64,000 nucleotides of DNA from Theropithecus gelada (taxonomy: Eukaryota > Chordata > Mammalia > Primates > Cercopithecidae), in contig NC_037673.1 in NCBI RefSeq assembly GCF_003255815.1, positions 12,928,603 through 12,992,602 on the forward strand, given 5' to 3'. The translations under genes were made by a program, and so were the position numbers. The notes beneath the pieces were generated by a model that saw only the letters and a program-made list of their open reading frames with translations, was not told the origin of the DNA and searched no databases. Numbering within the stretch: the stretch's first letter is position 1; every line of letters begins with the position of its first letter. This document shows, one piece after another, positions 36,427-47,450 of the stretch.

Positions 36427-37765
36427 GGAGCAAGGTGGCAGAATAGAAGGCTCTGTTGATCCTACCCTGACAAGGACATCAAGTGAACAGCTATCTACAA
36501 AGAAAAAACACCTTTCTAAGAGCCAAAATCAGGTGAGCACTCATAGCACCTGGTTTTAACTTCATATCGCTGACAGAGGCACGGAGAGAGAGAAAAGACA
36601 GTCTTGAATCATAAATGCCCCTCCTCTCCACACCCCCAGCAGCTGTCAGCACGATACAGAGAGCATCCCTTGGACACTGAGGGCAGAGAGAACACAGTAA
36701 GTGTGAGGCATGGAATTCAGTGCTGTCCTGTTAAGAGCAGAAAAAAAAACCAGACCAAACTCAGCTGATGCCTGCCTTGGAGGGAGCATTTAAACCAGCC
36801 CTAGCCGGAGGGAAATTGACATTTCCAACTCTCCAAACCTGAGTTCCTGCAAACCTGGTGACCTACTAACTAAAGAGCCCTTGGGCCCTGAATAATCAGC
36901 AATATTCAGCTACTGAATCAAGGGCCTTGGGTGAGCCTCTGAGAATTGCTGGCTTCAGGGGAGTCTCAGCATATTAGCAGCTGTGGTAGCTATGGGGAAG
37001 AATTCCTTCTGCTTGAGAAAAGCAGAAGGAAAAGTAAAGGCCACTTTGTCTTGCACTTTAGGTACCAGCACAGCCACAAGGAAGTAGAGCACCAGGTGGA
37101 TTCTTGGGGTCCGCAATTCCAGGACTTGACTCTTGGATGGCATTTCTGGACCTGCCCTGGACAAGCGCAGAGGCCACTGCCCTGAAGAGTGAGTCTCAAG
37201 CCAGGAAGCATTCACCACAAGCTGACTTGAGAACCCTGGGCCTAAAGGGACCATCAGCAGGAGTCTGGCAGCACTCCCCATGGCTGTGCCGGTGGTGACT
37301 ATGGGGTGAGATTTCTCAGCCCTTGGAAGGGGGCAGGAAGAGTGGGAAGGAATGCATTTTGTAGTTTGAGTGCCAGTTCAGCCACGATAAAATATAACAC
37401 GAGCTGGACTTCTGAGGTTTTTGATTCTAGTCCCTGACTCCCAGTCAGTATCTCTGGACCTATTCAGGACTGGAGGCACTCTCTGCTCCAAAGGGAAGGA
37501 CACAGACATAGCTGGCTTTACCACTTTCTGATCCTAGAGCCCCAAGGCCTTGAGCCAACATAGGCATTAGTCAAGGAGTTGGTTATAGCATGCCTTGGGC
37601 AAAATCCAGCGTTGTGCTAGCTTCAGTTCTGACCCAGCACAGTCGAACTTCTGGTAGCCACAAGAGTGCTTGTTGTCACTCCAGCCACAGCTTTAGATGG
37701 CTAAAAACAGAAAGAGAGACTATGTTTGTTTGATAGAAAGTAAGAGAAGAGAACAAATGAGCTTC
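36427..37765 (+). mobile_element. 5' UTR of an old L1 (L1PB/L1MA/L1PREC type), 3'-truncated
   Basis: It opens with 'gggagcaaggtggcagaata', the usual first bases of an L1 5' UTR, and is markedly more GC-rich than the surroundings. After about 36940 two roughly 350-bp units resemble each other (aligned at 'agtgccagttcagccac' / 'ggtaccagcacagccac', then 'ggactt...gactc...tctggacct'). It stops at about 37765 ('agaaagtaagagaagagaac') without reaching ORF1. ORFs of 60-108 codons in it are incidental. Confidence 0.75.
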
Positions 37766-39656
37766 TACTTAACTGCAATTTTGATTTTCCAAGTTAATAT
37801 CAGTATGACATATTCCAAGTTGTCATCATGTAAGTCTCCATGGTATGTGTACTACTCAACTTGGTCAAACTCCTGACAGGAATAAAATTCTATTCAAGCG
37901 CTTGTTTAGAATGTTCAGAAACTAATATTTTTAATACTGGAATAACTAATATATAATTAATATAGGAATAATTAAATATAGATGACTGTTTTACATAAAA
38001 ATACTCTCTTATAGATGCCCACCAGATAATTACTGGCAACTACTATGAAACCCTTAGAGAACTTACAAAGATAAATTAAATGAAATCATCAGTAAGCAAT
38101 TTCATAGTAACTGAATTTAGTTAGGAATAGGAAAATGAAATGGAGATATTCCTGTGGAGATACTATAGTTCATTTATATATCATCACATCCACTACGTTA
38201 AAAACAATCAACAATGATATATTAAACATCAAGATAACATTCAAAATGACCTATAGAGAAGAAAAACACTGAGCTTGTCTAAAGCAATTACTGTAGTAAC
38301 AAAAATAGCTAAGGGTTATTTAAATTTACTTTAACAAGGACAATATCTTAGGAATTAAATTTGAAGTTATCAATTGGAAATTTGCAACTGTAGATTACCA
38401 AGTAATATAGAAAAATGACATAAAACAGATATGTATGTTGTTATTGCTTTTATTAAAAATGCTTGTATATAGAATAGACAAATACAACATTCAAATCATA
38501 TAGTGAGACCATTATAGTCTCATCAATGTGAATATATTGTATATGACATGAATAAAATTACTAAATCTTTGAGAAAACATGGCTAACACAATGAGACTTA
38601 CCAATTTTTTATCCAAATGGAAAAATTATTAGACCTTCACCCATATACAATAAAAATTTCCATATTCAAAGCCCCAAACGTTATTAGAAAAACTTTGAAA
38701 ACATTACAATAAATCATACATAGGTAGGTTCACCTTTGTGAACTAGAAAATATTTACTATTAAGTTTGACTATAAGCACATTAAGTAACATTTCCTGAAT
38801 AAACTGTGATGTAGTATGCTACAGAATTGGAAAATATATTTCCATACTTATAAAGGCTAACATCTAGCCTCCACTAGAAATTATTCAATTCAATAAGAAT
38901 CCAATCTTTCGATTGGATAAAAATAAAAATGAGCGAAATATATAAATAGAAAATCCAAAATAGCAGAAACTAGAATGGTACAACTCCAATAATCAATGAA
39001 ATAAAATAACATTTCATGACATAATATTAGCAGAATGAAAAAAAATTGTAGGCATAAAGAATCAGGAAAAAAGAAAAATATCAAACAATTTTTATCAAGG
39101 TACAAACTGGTGTCAACATTTTAGAGGGAAAATTCTAATATTTAAAACTGTGAATACGTGTATATATTACTACTGACCACTGTAATTGCATCCTTTTCCA
39201 GGTGACAGTCCACATCTAGGAAAGGTTTTTGTATCAATATTTTTTGTAATATTATCAAAAATTTGCAAACAAATGTAAATACAATTGGTTATAGTCTAAC
39301 AAAGGAAATTACAAAGGCATTGATGTGAATTAACATCATTGATCAGAATAGATTGATGTCGAAATATTTTGAAGATATCTGATAATTGAATGTAACTCGT
39401 GGACTGAAATTTCATATTAGAATAGGGAAAATGCTACCAGGACATTAGTAAGAATGTGGGTAAAAACCTGAAATACGGGCTGTGGATGCGATAATAATCT
39501 TACATTGATATTGAATATCCTAAATTCGATAATTGTACTTTGGGATGGAAGGAGGGCTTGTATTCTCAAGAAATACATACACATTAAATTATTTAGAGAA
39601 AATGGCCATAATATTTTAAGTTTGGCCCAAATTATTTGGAAAATAAATTATATGTA
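37766..39656. other. Unassigned AT-rich DNA, perhaps old L1
   Basis: No gene. 39190-39420 has the rhythm of an L1ME ORF2 C-terminus ('acatctaggaaaggtttttg', 'ttttgtaatattatcaaaaa'), but divergence is too high to be sure. The rest is unassigned. Confidence 0.4.
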
Positions 39657-40058
39657 CAGGCATACCATTTTATATTGCAGATCGCTTTATTGAAATTTGC
39701 AGATAGATATTGTCTTTTTACATATTGAAAGTTTGTGGCAACCCTGTTTCAGTCAGTTCTGTTGGCACCATTTCTCCAAAGCACATGCTCACTTTCTAAC
39801 TCTGTGTCATATTTTGGTAATTCTTGAAATATTTTAAACTTTTTCATTATTATTATATCTGTTATGGCGATCTATAATCAATGATCTTTGGTGTTACTGT
39901 TATAATTGTTTTGGGACACCACAAATCCAGGCACATACAAGACAGCAAACTTAATCAATAAATGTTCTGTGTTTTCTGACTGCTCCACTGACCACTTGTT
40001 TCCCATCTGTGTCCCTCTCCTGAGGCCTTTGTATTATCTCAGACACAACAATATTAAA

Positions 40059-40435
40059 ATCAGGAAAAGTAATAATACTAAAAGAGCCTTTAAGTGCTCA
40101 AATGAAAAGTCACATGTTTCTCTAACTTTAAATAAAAACTAGACATGATTAAGCTTATTGAAAAAGGCATGTTGAAAGCCAAGAGAGATTGAAAACTAGG
40201 CTTTTGGTGCCAATTAGCCAAGTTGAGAATGCAAAGGAAAAGTTACTGAAGGAAATTAAAAGTGCTACTCCACTGAACAGCCTTATTGCTGATATGGCAA
40301 GAGTTAGTGATCTGAATAGATCAAATCAGCTGCAACATTCCCTTAAGCCAAAACCTAATCCAGAGTGAGCCTTTAACTCTCTACATTCCGATGAAGACCG
40401 AGAGAGGTAAGGAAGTTGCAGAAGAAAAGTTTAAA
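40059..40435 (+). pseudogene. Tigger1 transposase, N-terminal part
   Basis: The frame around 40083 reads KCSNEKSHVSLTLN, matching the N-terminal DNA-binding (HTH/CENPB-like) region of the pogo-type transposase. A stop follows soon after, and frameshifts and stops continue through 'cagccttattgctgatatgg' and 'cccttaagccaaaacctaat'. It is a dead gene, related in origin to the pogo-derived human genes, with no sign of domestication here. Confidence 0.8.
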
Positions 40436-40721
40436 GGTATTTGAACTTTTGATTGTGTAGGAGGTTGGTGCCTACACAATCCCCTAGATACTTGATTGTG
40501 TATCATGTATCACAAATATCTACTGCATCTACTATATTTTATATGTATCAAAGCAACAATGCAATTTATTTAATAATTTATCAATACTTTGTGTCTTCTA
40601 TAAACCAGGTGGTTAAAAATACAATGGCAAACAAAACTGGCAAGATCCCTGCTAATAAATAAGTGAATAAACAAACTAGTAGCAACAAATACGGTAAGAA
40701 ATAACAAGATATTTTTAAATC
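40436..40721 (+). other. L2-like segment inserted in Tigger1, with hairpin
   Basis: About 285 bp that is not Tigger1. It opens with a perfect 11-bp inverted repeat (40451-40461 and 40471-40481, 9-nt loop). The later part (40560-40700: 'tttatcaatactttgtgtct', 'ggcaaacaaaactggcaaga', 'aataaataagtgaataaaca') recalls the 3' end of LINE-2. Since L2 should be older than Tigger1, it was probably carried in secondarily. 'tttaaaggt' on the left and 'tttaaaaaggt' after the FLAM tail could be a target duplication for the whole segment plus FLAM. Confidence 0.5.
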
Positions 40722-40878
40722 ATAGGCTGGGTGCAGTGGGGCATGCCTGTGATGCCAGCATTTTTGGGAGTCCTAGGCGGGAGGGTCGCTTTAAGCCCAG
40801 GAGTTCAAGACCAGCCTGGGCAATATGATGAGACCATGTCTCAACTTTTTATTTTAAAAAAAAAAATTAAATTAAAAT
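40722..40878 (+). mobile_element. FLAM (free left Alu monomer)
   Basis: 'ggctgggtgcagtggggcat', 'aggagttcaagaccagcctg' and 'gagaccatgtctcaac' make up a single left monomer ending in an A-rich tail (40855-40878). There is no right arm. Confidence 0.85.
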
Positions 40879-41037
40879 TTAAAAAGGTTGTAAGAGGTTG
40901 GTTCATGAGATGCCATTTTCATAACATAAAAGTGCAAGGTGAGGCAGCAAGTGCTGACGGAGAAGCTGCAGCAAGTTATCCAGAATATCCAACCAAAATA
41001 ATTGATGAAGGGAAGTACCCTAAAGAATACATTTTCC

Positions 41038-41812
41038 GCTTAAGGAGATTTTGGGCTGAGACAATGGGATTTTCTAAATATACAATCATGTCATCTGCAA
41101 AGAGGGACAATTTGACTTCTTCTTTTCCTAACTGAATACCCTTGATTTCTTTCTCTTGCCTGATTGCCCTAGCCAGAACTTCCAACACTATGTTGAATAG
41201 GAGTGGTGAGAGAGGGCATCCCTGTCTTGTACCAGTTTTCAAAGGGAATTTTTCCAGTTTTTGCCCATTCAGTATGATATTGGCTGTGGGTTTGTCATAA
41301 ATAGCTCTTATGATTTTGAGGTACGTTTCATCAATACCGAATTTATTGAGCGTTTTTAGCATGAAAGGCTGTTGAATTTTGTCAAAAGCCTTTTCTGCAT
41401 CTATTGAGATAATCATGTGGTTCCGGTCTTTGGTTCTGTTTATATGCTGGATTATGTTTATTGATTTGCGCATGTTGAACCAGCCTTGCATCCCAGGGAT
41501 GAAGCCCACTTGATCATGGTGGATAAGCTTTTTGATGTGTTGCTGAATCCGGTTTGCCAGTATTTTATTGAGGATTTTTGCATCGATGTTCATCAGGGAT
41601 ATTAGTCTAAAATTCTCTTTTTTGGTTGTGTCTCTGCCAGGCTTTGGTATCAGGATGATGTTGGCCTCATAAAATGAGTTAGGGAGGATTCCCTCTTTTT
41701 CTATTGATTGGAATAGTTTCAGAAGGAATGGTACCAACTCCTCCTTGTACCTCTGGTAGAATTCAGCTGTGAATCCATCTGGTCCTGGACTTTTTTTGGT
41801 TGGTAGGCTATT
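41038..41812 (-). pseudogene. L1 ORF2p RT domain, inverted fragment
   Basis: Open for over 240 codons on the minus strand. It shows the reverse-transcriptase blocks in order: IILIPKPG, FRLISLMNIDAKILNK, DQVGFIPGMQGWFN, ISIDAEKAFDKIQ, GTRQGCPLSPLLFNIVLE and FADDMIVYLE. The FADD catalytic aspartates are present. It is cut at both ends by the inversion, so it encodes only part of the enzyme. ORF2p is the endonuclease/reverse transcriptase that drives L1 retrotransposition. Confidence 0.95.
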
Positions 41813-43569
41813 AAAGAAGAAGTCAAATTATCCCTCTTTGCAGATGACATGATTGTATATTTAGAAAACCCCATTGTCTCAGCCCAAAATCTCCTTAAGC
41901 TGATAAGCAACTTCAGCAAAGTCTCAGGATACAAAATTAATGTGCAAAAATCACAAGCATTCTTATACACTAGTAACAGACAAACAGAGAGCCAAATCAT
42001 GAATGAACTTCCATTCACAATTGCTTCAAAGAGAATCAAATACCTAGGAATCCAACTTACAAGGGATGTAAAGGACCTCTTCAAGGAGAACTACAAACCA
42101 CTGCTCAGTGAAATAAAAGAGGACACAAACAAATGGAAGAACATACCATGCTCATGGATAGGAAGAATCAATATCGTGAAAATGGCCATACTGCCCAAGG
42201 TAATTTATAGATTCAATGCCATCCCCATCAAGCTACCAATGAGTTTCTTCACAGAATTGGAAAAAACTGCTTTAAAGTTCATATGGAACCAAAAAAGAGC
42301 CCACATCTCCAAGACAATCCTAAGTCAAAAGAACAAAGCTGGAGGCATCACGCTACCTGACTTCAAACTATACTACAAGGCTACAGTAACCAAAACAGCA
42401 TGGTACTGGAACCAAAACAGACATATAGACCAATGGAAAAGAACAGAGTCCTCAGAAATAATACCACACATCTACAGCCATCTGATCTTTGACAAACCTG
42501 AGAGAAACAAGAAATGGGGAAAGGATTCCCTATTTAATAAATGGTGCTGGGAAAATTGGCTAGCCATAAGTAGAAAGCTGAAACTGGATCCTTTCCTTAC
42601 TCCTTATACGAAAATTAATTCAAGATGGATTAGAGACTTAAATGTTAGACCTAATACCATAAAAACCCTAGAGGAAAACCTAGGTAGTACCATTCAGGAC
42701 ATAGGCATGGGCAAAGACTTCATGTCTAAAACACCAAAAGCAACAGCAGCAAAAGCCAAAATTGACAAATGGGATCTAATTAAACTAAAGAGCTTCTGCA
42801 CAGCAAAAGAAACTACCATCAGAGTGAACAGGCAACCTACAGAATGGGAGAAAATTTTTGCAATCTACTCATCTGACAAAGGGCTAATATCCAGAACCTA
42901 CAAAGAACTCAAACAAATTTACAAAAAAAAAAAACAAACAACCCCATCAAAAAGTGGGCAAGGGATATGAACAGACATTTCTCAAAAGAAGACATTCAGA
43001 CACCCAACAGACACATGTAAAAATGCTCATCATCACTGGCCATCAGAGAAATGCAAATCAAAACCACAATGAGATACCATCTCACACCAGTTAGAATGGC
43101 GATCATTAAAAAGTCAGGAAACAACAGGTGCTGGAGAGGATGTGGAGAAATAGGAACACTTTTACACTGTTGGTGGGATTGTAAACTAGTTCAACCATTA
43201 TGGAAAACAGTATGGCGATTCCTCAAGGATCTAAAACTAGATGCACCATATGACCCAGCCATCCCATTACTGGGTATATACCCAAAGGATTCTAAATCAT
43301 GCTGCTATAAAGACACATGCACACGTATGTTTATTGCGGCACTATTCACAATAGCAAAGACTTGGAATCAACCCAAATGTCCATCAGTGACAGACTGGAT
43401 TAAGAAAATGTGGCACATATACACCATGGAATACTATGCAGCCATAAAAAAGGATGAGTTTGTGTCCTTTGTAGGGACATGGATGCAGCTGGAAACCATC
43501 ATTCTCAGCAAACTATCGCAAGAACAGAAAACCAAACAGCGCATGTTCTCACTCATAGGTGGGAACTGA
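41813..43569 (+). pseudogene. L1 ORF2p, C-terminal two-fifths, broken
   Basis: 41849-42970 is open for 373 codons starting inside the RT domain (FADDMIVYLE begins near 41840) and continues through the thumb and C-terminal region (WGKDSLFNKWCWENW). An indel at an A run (about 42919-42931) shifts the frame; a TAA also interrupts the correct frame at about 43018-43020. 43051-43569 then reopens to the normal end, including the cysteine-rich CWRGCGEIGTLLHCWWDC region. Non-functional. Confidence 0.95.
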
Positions 43570-43845
43570 ACAATGAGATCACTTGGACTCGGGAAGGGGA
43601 ACATCACACACCGGTGCCTATTACGGGGATGGGGGAGGGGGGAGGGATTGCATTGGGAGTTATACCTGACGTAAATGACGAGTTGATGGGTGCTGACGAG
43701 TTGATGGTGCAGCACACTAACATGGAACAAGTATACATATGTAACAAACCTGCACGTTATGTACATGTACCCTAGAACTTAAAGTATTATAATAATAAAA
43801 AATAAATAAATAAATAAATAAAAGATGAATGAATAAAAAAAAAAT

Positions 43846-45050
43846 AGATTTTCAATGTAGATGAAGCAGCCTTATAACTGGAATAAGATGGCATATGATA
43901 CTTTCAAAGAGACAATGAAGAAGTCAATGCCTGGCTTCAAAGGACAAGTTGACTCTCTTGTTGGGTGCCAATGAGTTTAAATGAAAGCGGTTGCTCATTT
44001 ACCTAGGCTGAAAATCCTAGGGCCCTTAAGAATTATGTTAAATTTACTCTTCATCTGCTCTCTAAATGGAACAACAAAGCCTGAATGACAGCACATCTGT
44101 TTAACAGCAGGATTTACTGAAATTTAAATCTACTGTTTGAGAGCTATGGCTTAGAGGACAAGATTCCTTTCAAAAGATTACTGCTCATTGACAATGCACC
44201 TAATCCCTAAGAGTTCTGATTAAGGTGTACGCAGATATTAACATTGTTTTCATGCCTGCTGACACAAGATCTATTCTGTGGCTAATGGATCAAGCAGTAA
44301 TTTTGACTTTCAAGTCCTATCATCTAAGAAAGACTTTTCATAAGGCTGTATCTGCCATCGAGAGTGAATTATCTGTTGGATCTGGGTAAAGTAAATTGAA
44401 ACCTTTTGGAAAGGATTCACTAGACTAGATGCCACTAAGAACATTCAGGATTCATGAGAGGAGGTCAAAATATCAACATTAATACGAGTTTGAAAGTTAA
44501 TTCTAATCCTCACAGGTGACTTTGAGGGGTTAAGACTTCAGTGGAAGAAATAACTGCAGATGTGGTAGAAATAGCAAAAGAACTAGACCTAGAAGGGAAG
44601 CATGGAGATGTGACTTCATTGCTCCAATCTCATGATAACACTTTAATAGACAGGAGTTGCTTCTTGTGGATAAGCAAAGAAAGTGGTTTCTTGAGACAGG
44701 CTCTATTCCTGGTGAAGAGGCTATGAACATGTTTGAAATGACAACAAAGGATTTAGATTACAAAACTTAGTTGATAAAACAGTGGCAGGGTTGAAAAGAA
44801 TCGACTCCAATTTTCAAAGAAGCTCTACTGTAAGTACAATGCTATCACGTGGCAACACATGCTACTGATGCATTTTTCATGGAAGGAAGAATCAATCAAT
44901 TTAGCAAATTTCATTTTTTTAAAATGAAATTGCCACAGACAACCCAATCTTCAGCAACCACCACCTTGATCAGTTAGCAGCCACCAACATTGAGGCAGAA
45001 GCCACCACCAGCAAAAGAGATTGCCTCTAGCTCAACAGTTTGATGATCAT
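43846..45050 (+). pseudogene. Tigger1 transposase, central and C-terminal part
   Basis: Downstream of the L1 the transposase resumes: 'tcaatgcctggcttcaaagg', 'ctcattgacaatgcacctaa' (DDE-type catalytic region, with a D-N-A-P context) and 'gatcaagcagtaattttgac'. An open stretch of 61 codons (44541-44726: EEITADVVEIAKELDLE) is the C-terminal part. Stops and frameshifts elsewhere make it inactive. Confidence 0.85.
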
Positions 45051-45251
45051 TTGCTATTTTTAGCAATGAAGCATTTTTAATTAAGGTATATACACTCTTT
45101 AGATATAATGCTATTGCACCCTTAATAGACTGCTGTAGAGTGAAAACAAAACTTTTATATGTACTGGGAAACCAAAAACTTTATGTGACTCACTATATGG
45201 CTCTATTTGCTTTACTGTGGTGATGTGAATCCAAATCCACAATCTCTCTCA

Positions 45252-45277
45252 GGAGAGAGAGAGAGACAGAGAGAGAC

Positions 45278-45325
<48 letters not shown>

Positions 45326-45349
45326 TATGTGTATATGTGTGTGTGTGTA
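45252..45349. repeat. (GA)n then (TG)n microsatellite
   Basis: About 72 bp of GA with three GACA interruptions, followed by about 25 bp of TG/TA. It sits exactly where the Tigger1 3' terminal repeat should be and opens with a small TCTCTC/GAGAGA palindrome. Confidence 0.97.
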
Positions 45350-46059
45350 GAAAAAGAATAAATTATAAGGCAAATATGATAAAATGGTAAAAATTGGTCA
45401 ATCAGTAGAAAGTTTTTTTAAATATAAACAATGACTAAGAATTGTGAAATACATTGAATAAAATGCAGTTTTATCCAATAAAAACATATTTCATGATTAA
45501 ACATGTATTTAATCATTGTTTATAAATGTATATACAATTATAAGGATTTTATACATAGGATTTTATACATGGAATTTTAAAAAGCAAGTTTATGATTATT
45601 TTTGCTCTGAATATATAGCATAAAACTTTATGTTTAAGCTTAAATATTTAGAAATTGTTGATTATGTAATTCATACTATAATCTAACAAAATTATTTCTC
45701 CTTCATTCTAGTCTATAAACCAATATAAAATGAAGGAAAAGAAAGCAAATTAGCAACAGGAATGAAAAATATCATTTTAATCATTTTTTAAAACCCCCTT
45801 TATTCCTCAAGCACAGTGTGCATGAAGATAGGCTGCCGAGTCCCGTGAACATTAGATCAGACAGAATGGATATCAGAGCACCCAGACCCCAGCCAGATCT
45901 TGCATAGCACAGCGTTTTCCAAATTAGGAAACAGACTGGGAGGTAAAAACACCATGCTTGAAACACAATTGCACTGACCCTGGGAGCCTCCCTAAATGAC
46001 ATTTGAAATCATGGAACAGCAGATGAATTATTCCCAAAGGAGACCAACAGACTTGCTTT

Positions 46060-46145
46060 GCAAGTTACAGCCTATTAAGGACAGAGACTTATGTAAAACA
46101 CTGCAAGTTACAGCCTATTAAGGACAGAGACTTATGTAAAACACT
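46060..46145. repeat. Perfect 43-bp tandem duplication
   Basis: 46060-46102 is repeated without change at 46103-46145 (unit begins 'gcaagttacagcctattaag'). Identity of the two copies suggests a recent event. Confidence 0.97.
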
Positions 46146-46659
46146 GTTGTCAGCGAATTGCTACAATGTACCCACACATGCACACAAACACACATACACA
46201 TACAGGCACACAGGCACACAGGCACATCTTGACACAAGAGCTTCAGAGTAAGTCACAGTAACGTCTTAATAACCTGAATTACTTGTTCTTTTCTAAATTA
46301 TTCTGCTACAAATAGATGGTTCAGGAAGACATCTACGCACATAAAGAAGAATACAAATTAGGTCAGCATTCCAAATATGGATAAAATAATGTGGTAAAGA
46401 ATATTTAAAGTAAACCTAGAACAGAAGAAACATTTTTTTTTTTTTTGCTATGAGTAGGTAAACATGATAATTAAAAGGGACTCAAAAACATGCATTAAAA
46501 AATCTCAAAAGCTCTACATATCTAGATGCTGAGTTCAAATTATAAGGATTAATGAACAAAGTTTAACAGAAGAAAATAAAAATTAAATTGGCTGATCTAA
46601 AAAAAAGATGTAAAATGAATAATAAAGTCATAACATAAATAAATACCACAGAAAACGAG

Positions 46660-46695
46660 TTGAATAACAAATGAAAATTGAATAACAAATGAAAA
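46660..46695. repeat. Perfect 18-bp tandem duplication
   Basis: 'ttgaataacaaatgaaaa' occurs at 46660-46677 and again at 46678-46695. Confidence 0.97.
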
Positions 46696-47450
46696 CCTGG
46701 CACAGTGAATGCGACATTGTAAATCTAAGAAAAACAGTAATCGGCTATCTGTGTGCTCCAAAAGAAATTATTCAAGTATAAGCTTGAGCCAAAGGGAAAA
46801 AAGTACATATTTTAAAAATAATTACCTGTGTAAGTAAAAATATTTTATATAGTAAATTATATTTAAATAAACATAAAGTTATTAAAATATTGCAATATTT
46901 TAAAATTAATTCTGAAACTAAATGTAGTTCTCATGCCAATTCTAGCATATTTATTAGTACAATAGTCTTAAATTTTTTAATCACACAGCAAAACTATATG
47001 CTACATGTCAAAGTTACACCTAAAAGAAAAATCTTTGAAATAACTGAAAAGTTTTTAAAAATGGAAATATCAATAGCAAACAAATACAGTACTAATGGAT
47101 GATAATATTAACAACAAGAACTTTAAATTCTAAGGAAAGTCATTAAATGAGAAAGGAAATGGCCCTATAATTGTTGAAATTCACAAGAAATATCCTACAG
47201 TCATGAATATGCTTGTATTAAATAACAGCATAAACATTCATAAAGGAAAGACTACACAGAATATAAGAAAAATTATGCTTCAGCTTTTATTGGCTAATGC
47301 TAATGCAAAGAAAGTATTCAGTAATAATTTAGGGAATCTAGTCAATGTAATAAATTAACGAGATGTCACTGCTACGTATCAAGGACTTTATATAGGAAGC
47401 ACCTCTTTTCCAAATGCACATGCAACAATCACAACTTAAAATATATTATA

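Larger units (their letters stand above)
41038..43853 (+). mobile_element. L1 with 5' inversion (twin priming), inserted in Tigger1
   Basis: 41038-41812 is L1 ORF2 in reverse; 41813 to the A-rich tail (about 43770-43850) is L1 in forward orientation. An 83-bp stretch around the RT active site is present in both orientations (41038-41122 and 41813-41898). Approximate target duplications 'aaagaatacattttc' (41022-41036) and 'aaaaaatagattttc' (ending 43855) flank it. The structure is what twin priming during target-primed reverse transcription gives. The 3' UTR has the doubled 'tgacgagttgatgggtgc' unit (43676-43710), seen by memory in monkey L1s. Confidence 0.95.
39657..45250 (+). mobile_element. 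Tigger1 DNA transposon (pogo/Tc1-mariner), interrupted
   Basis: It starts 'caggcataccattttat' after TA and follows Tigger1 closely: terminal region, transposase gene, and a 3' end with 'gctattgcacccttaatag' and 'ctgggaaaccaaaaac', up to about 45245, where a GA repeat replaces the final inverted repeat. Without its inserts it would be about 2.3 kb, near full length. Insertions at about 40436-40878 (L2-like piece plus FLAM) and 41038-43840 (L1) split it; 'agattttcaatgtagatgaa' resumes the transposase at 43846. Confidence 0.93.
45350..47450. other. Unassigned AT-rich intergenic DNA
   Basis: No gene supported. 45781-46010 is less AT-rich and its minus strand carries a 73-codon ORF ending just before an AATAAA, but no family is recognised. 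A CA/AGGCACAC-rich patch lies at 46172-46228 and a T run at 46433-46446. Two perfect short tandem duplications are listed separately. Confidence 0.5.

Noticed and set aside
36955..37298. Cluster of overlapping ORFs (up to 108 codons) suggesting a gene
   Set aside because: The region is an L1 5' UTR with higher GC content, which lengthens chance ORFs on both strands.
40731..41135. 134-codon plus-strand ORF as a fusion gene
   Set aside because: It runs by chance through the FLAM, a Tigger1 piece and the inverted L1, with no conserved frame across the junctions.
41719..42084. 121-codon minus-strand ORF
   Set aside because: It is antisense to the forward L1 ORF2 segment and crosses the inversion junction.
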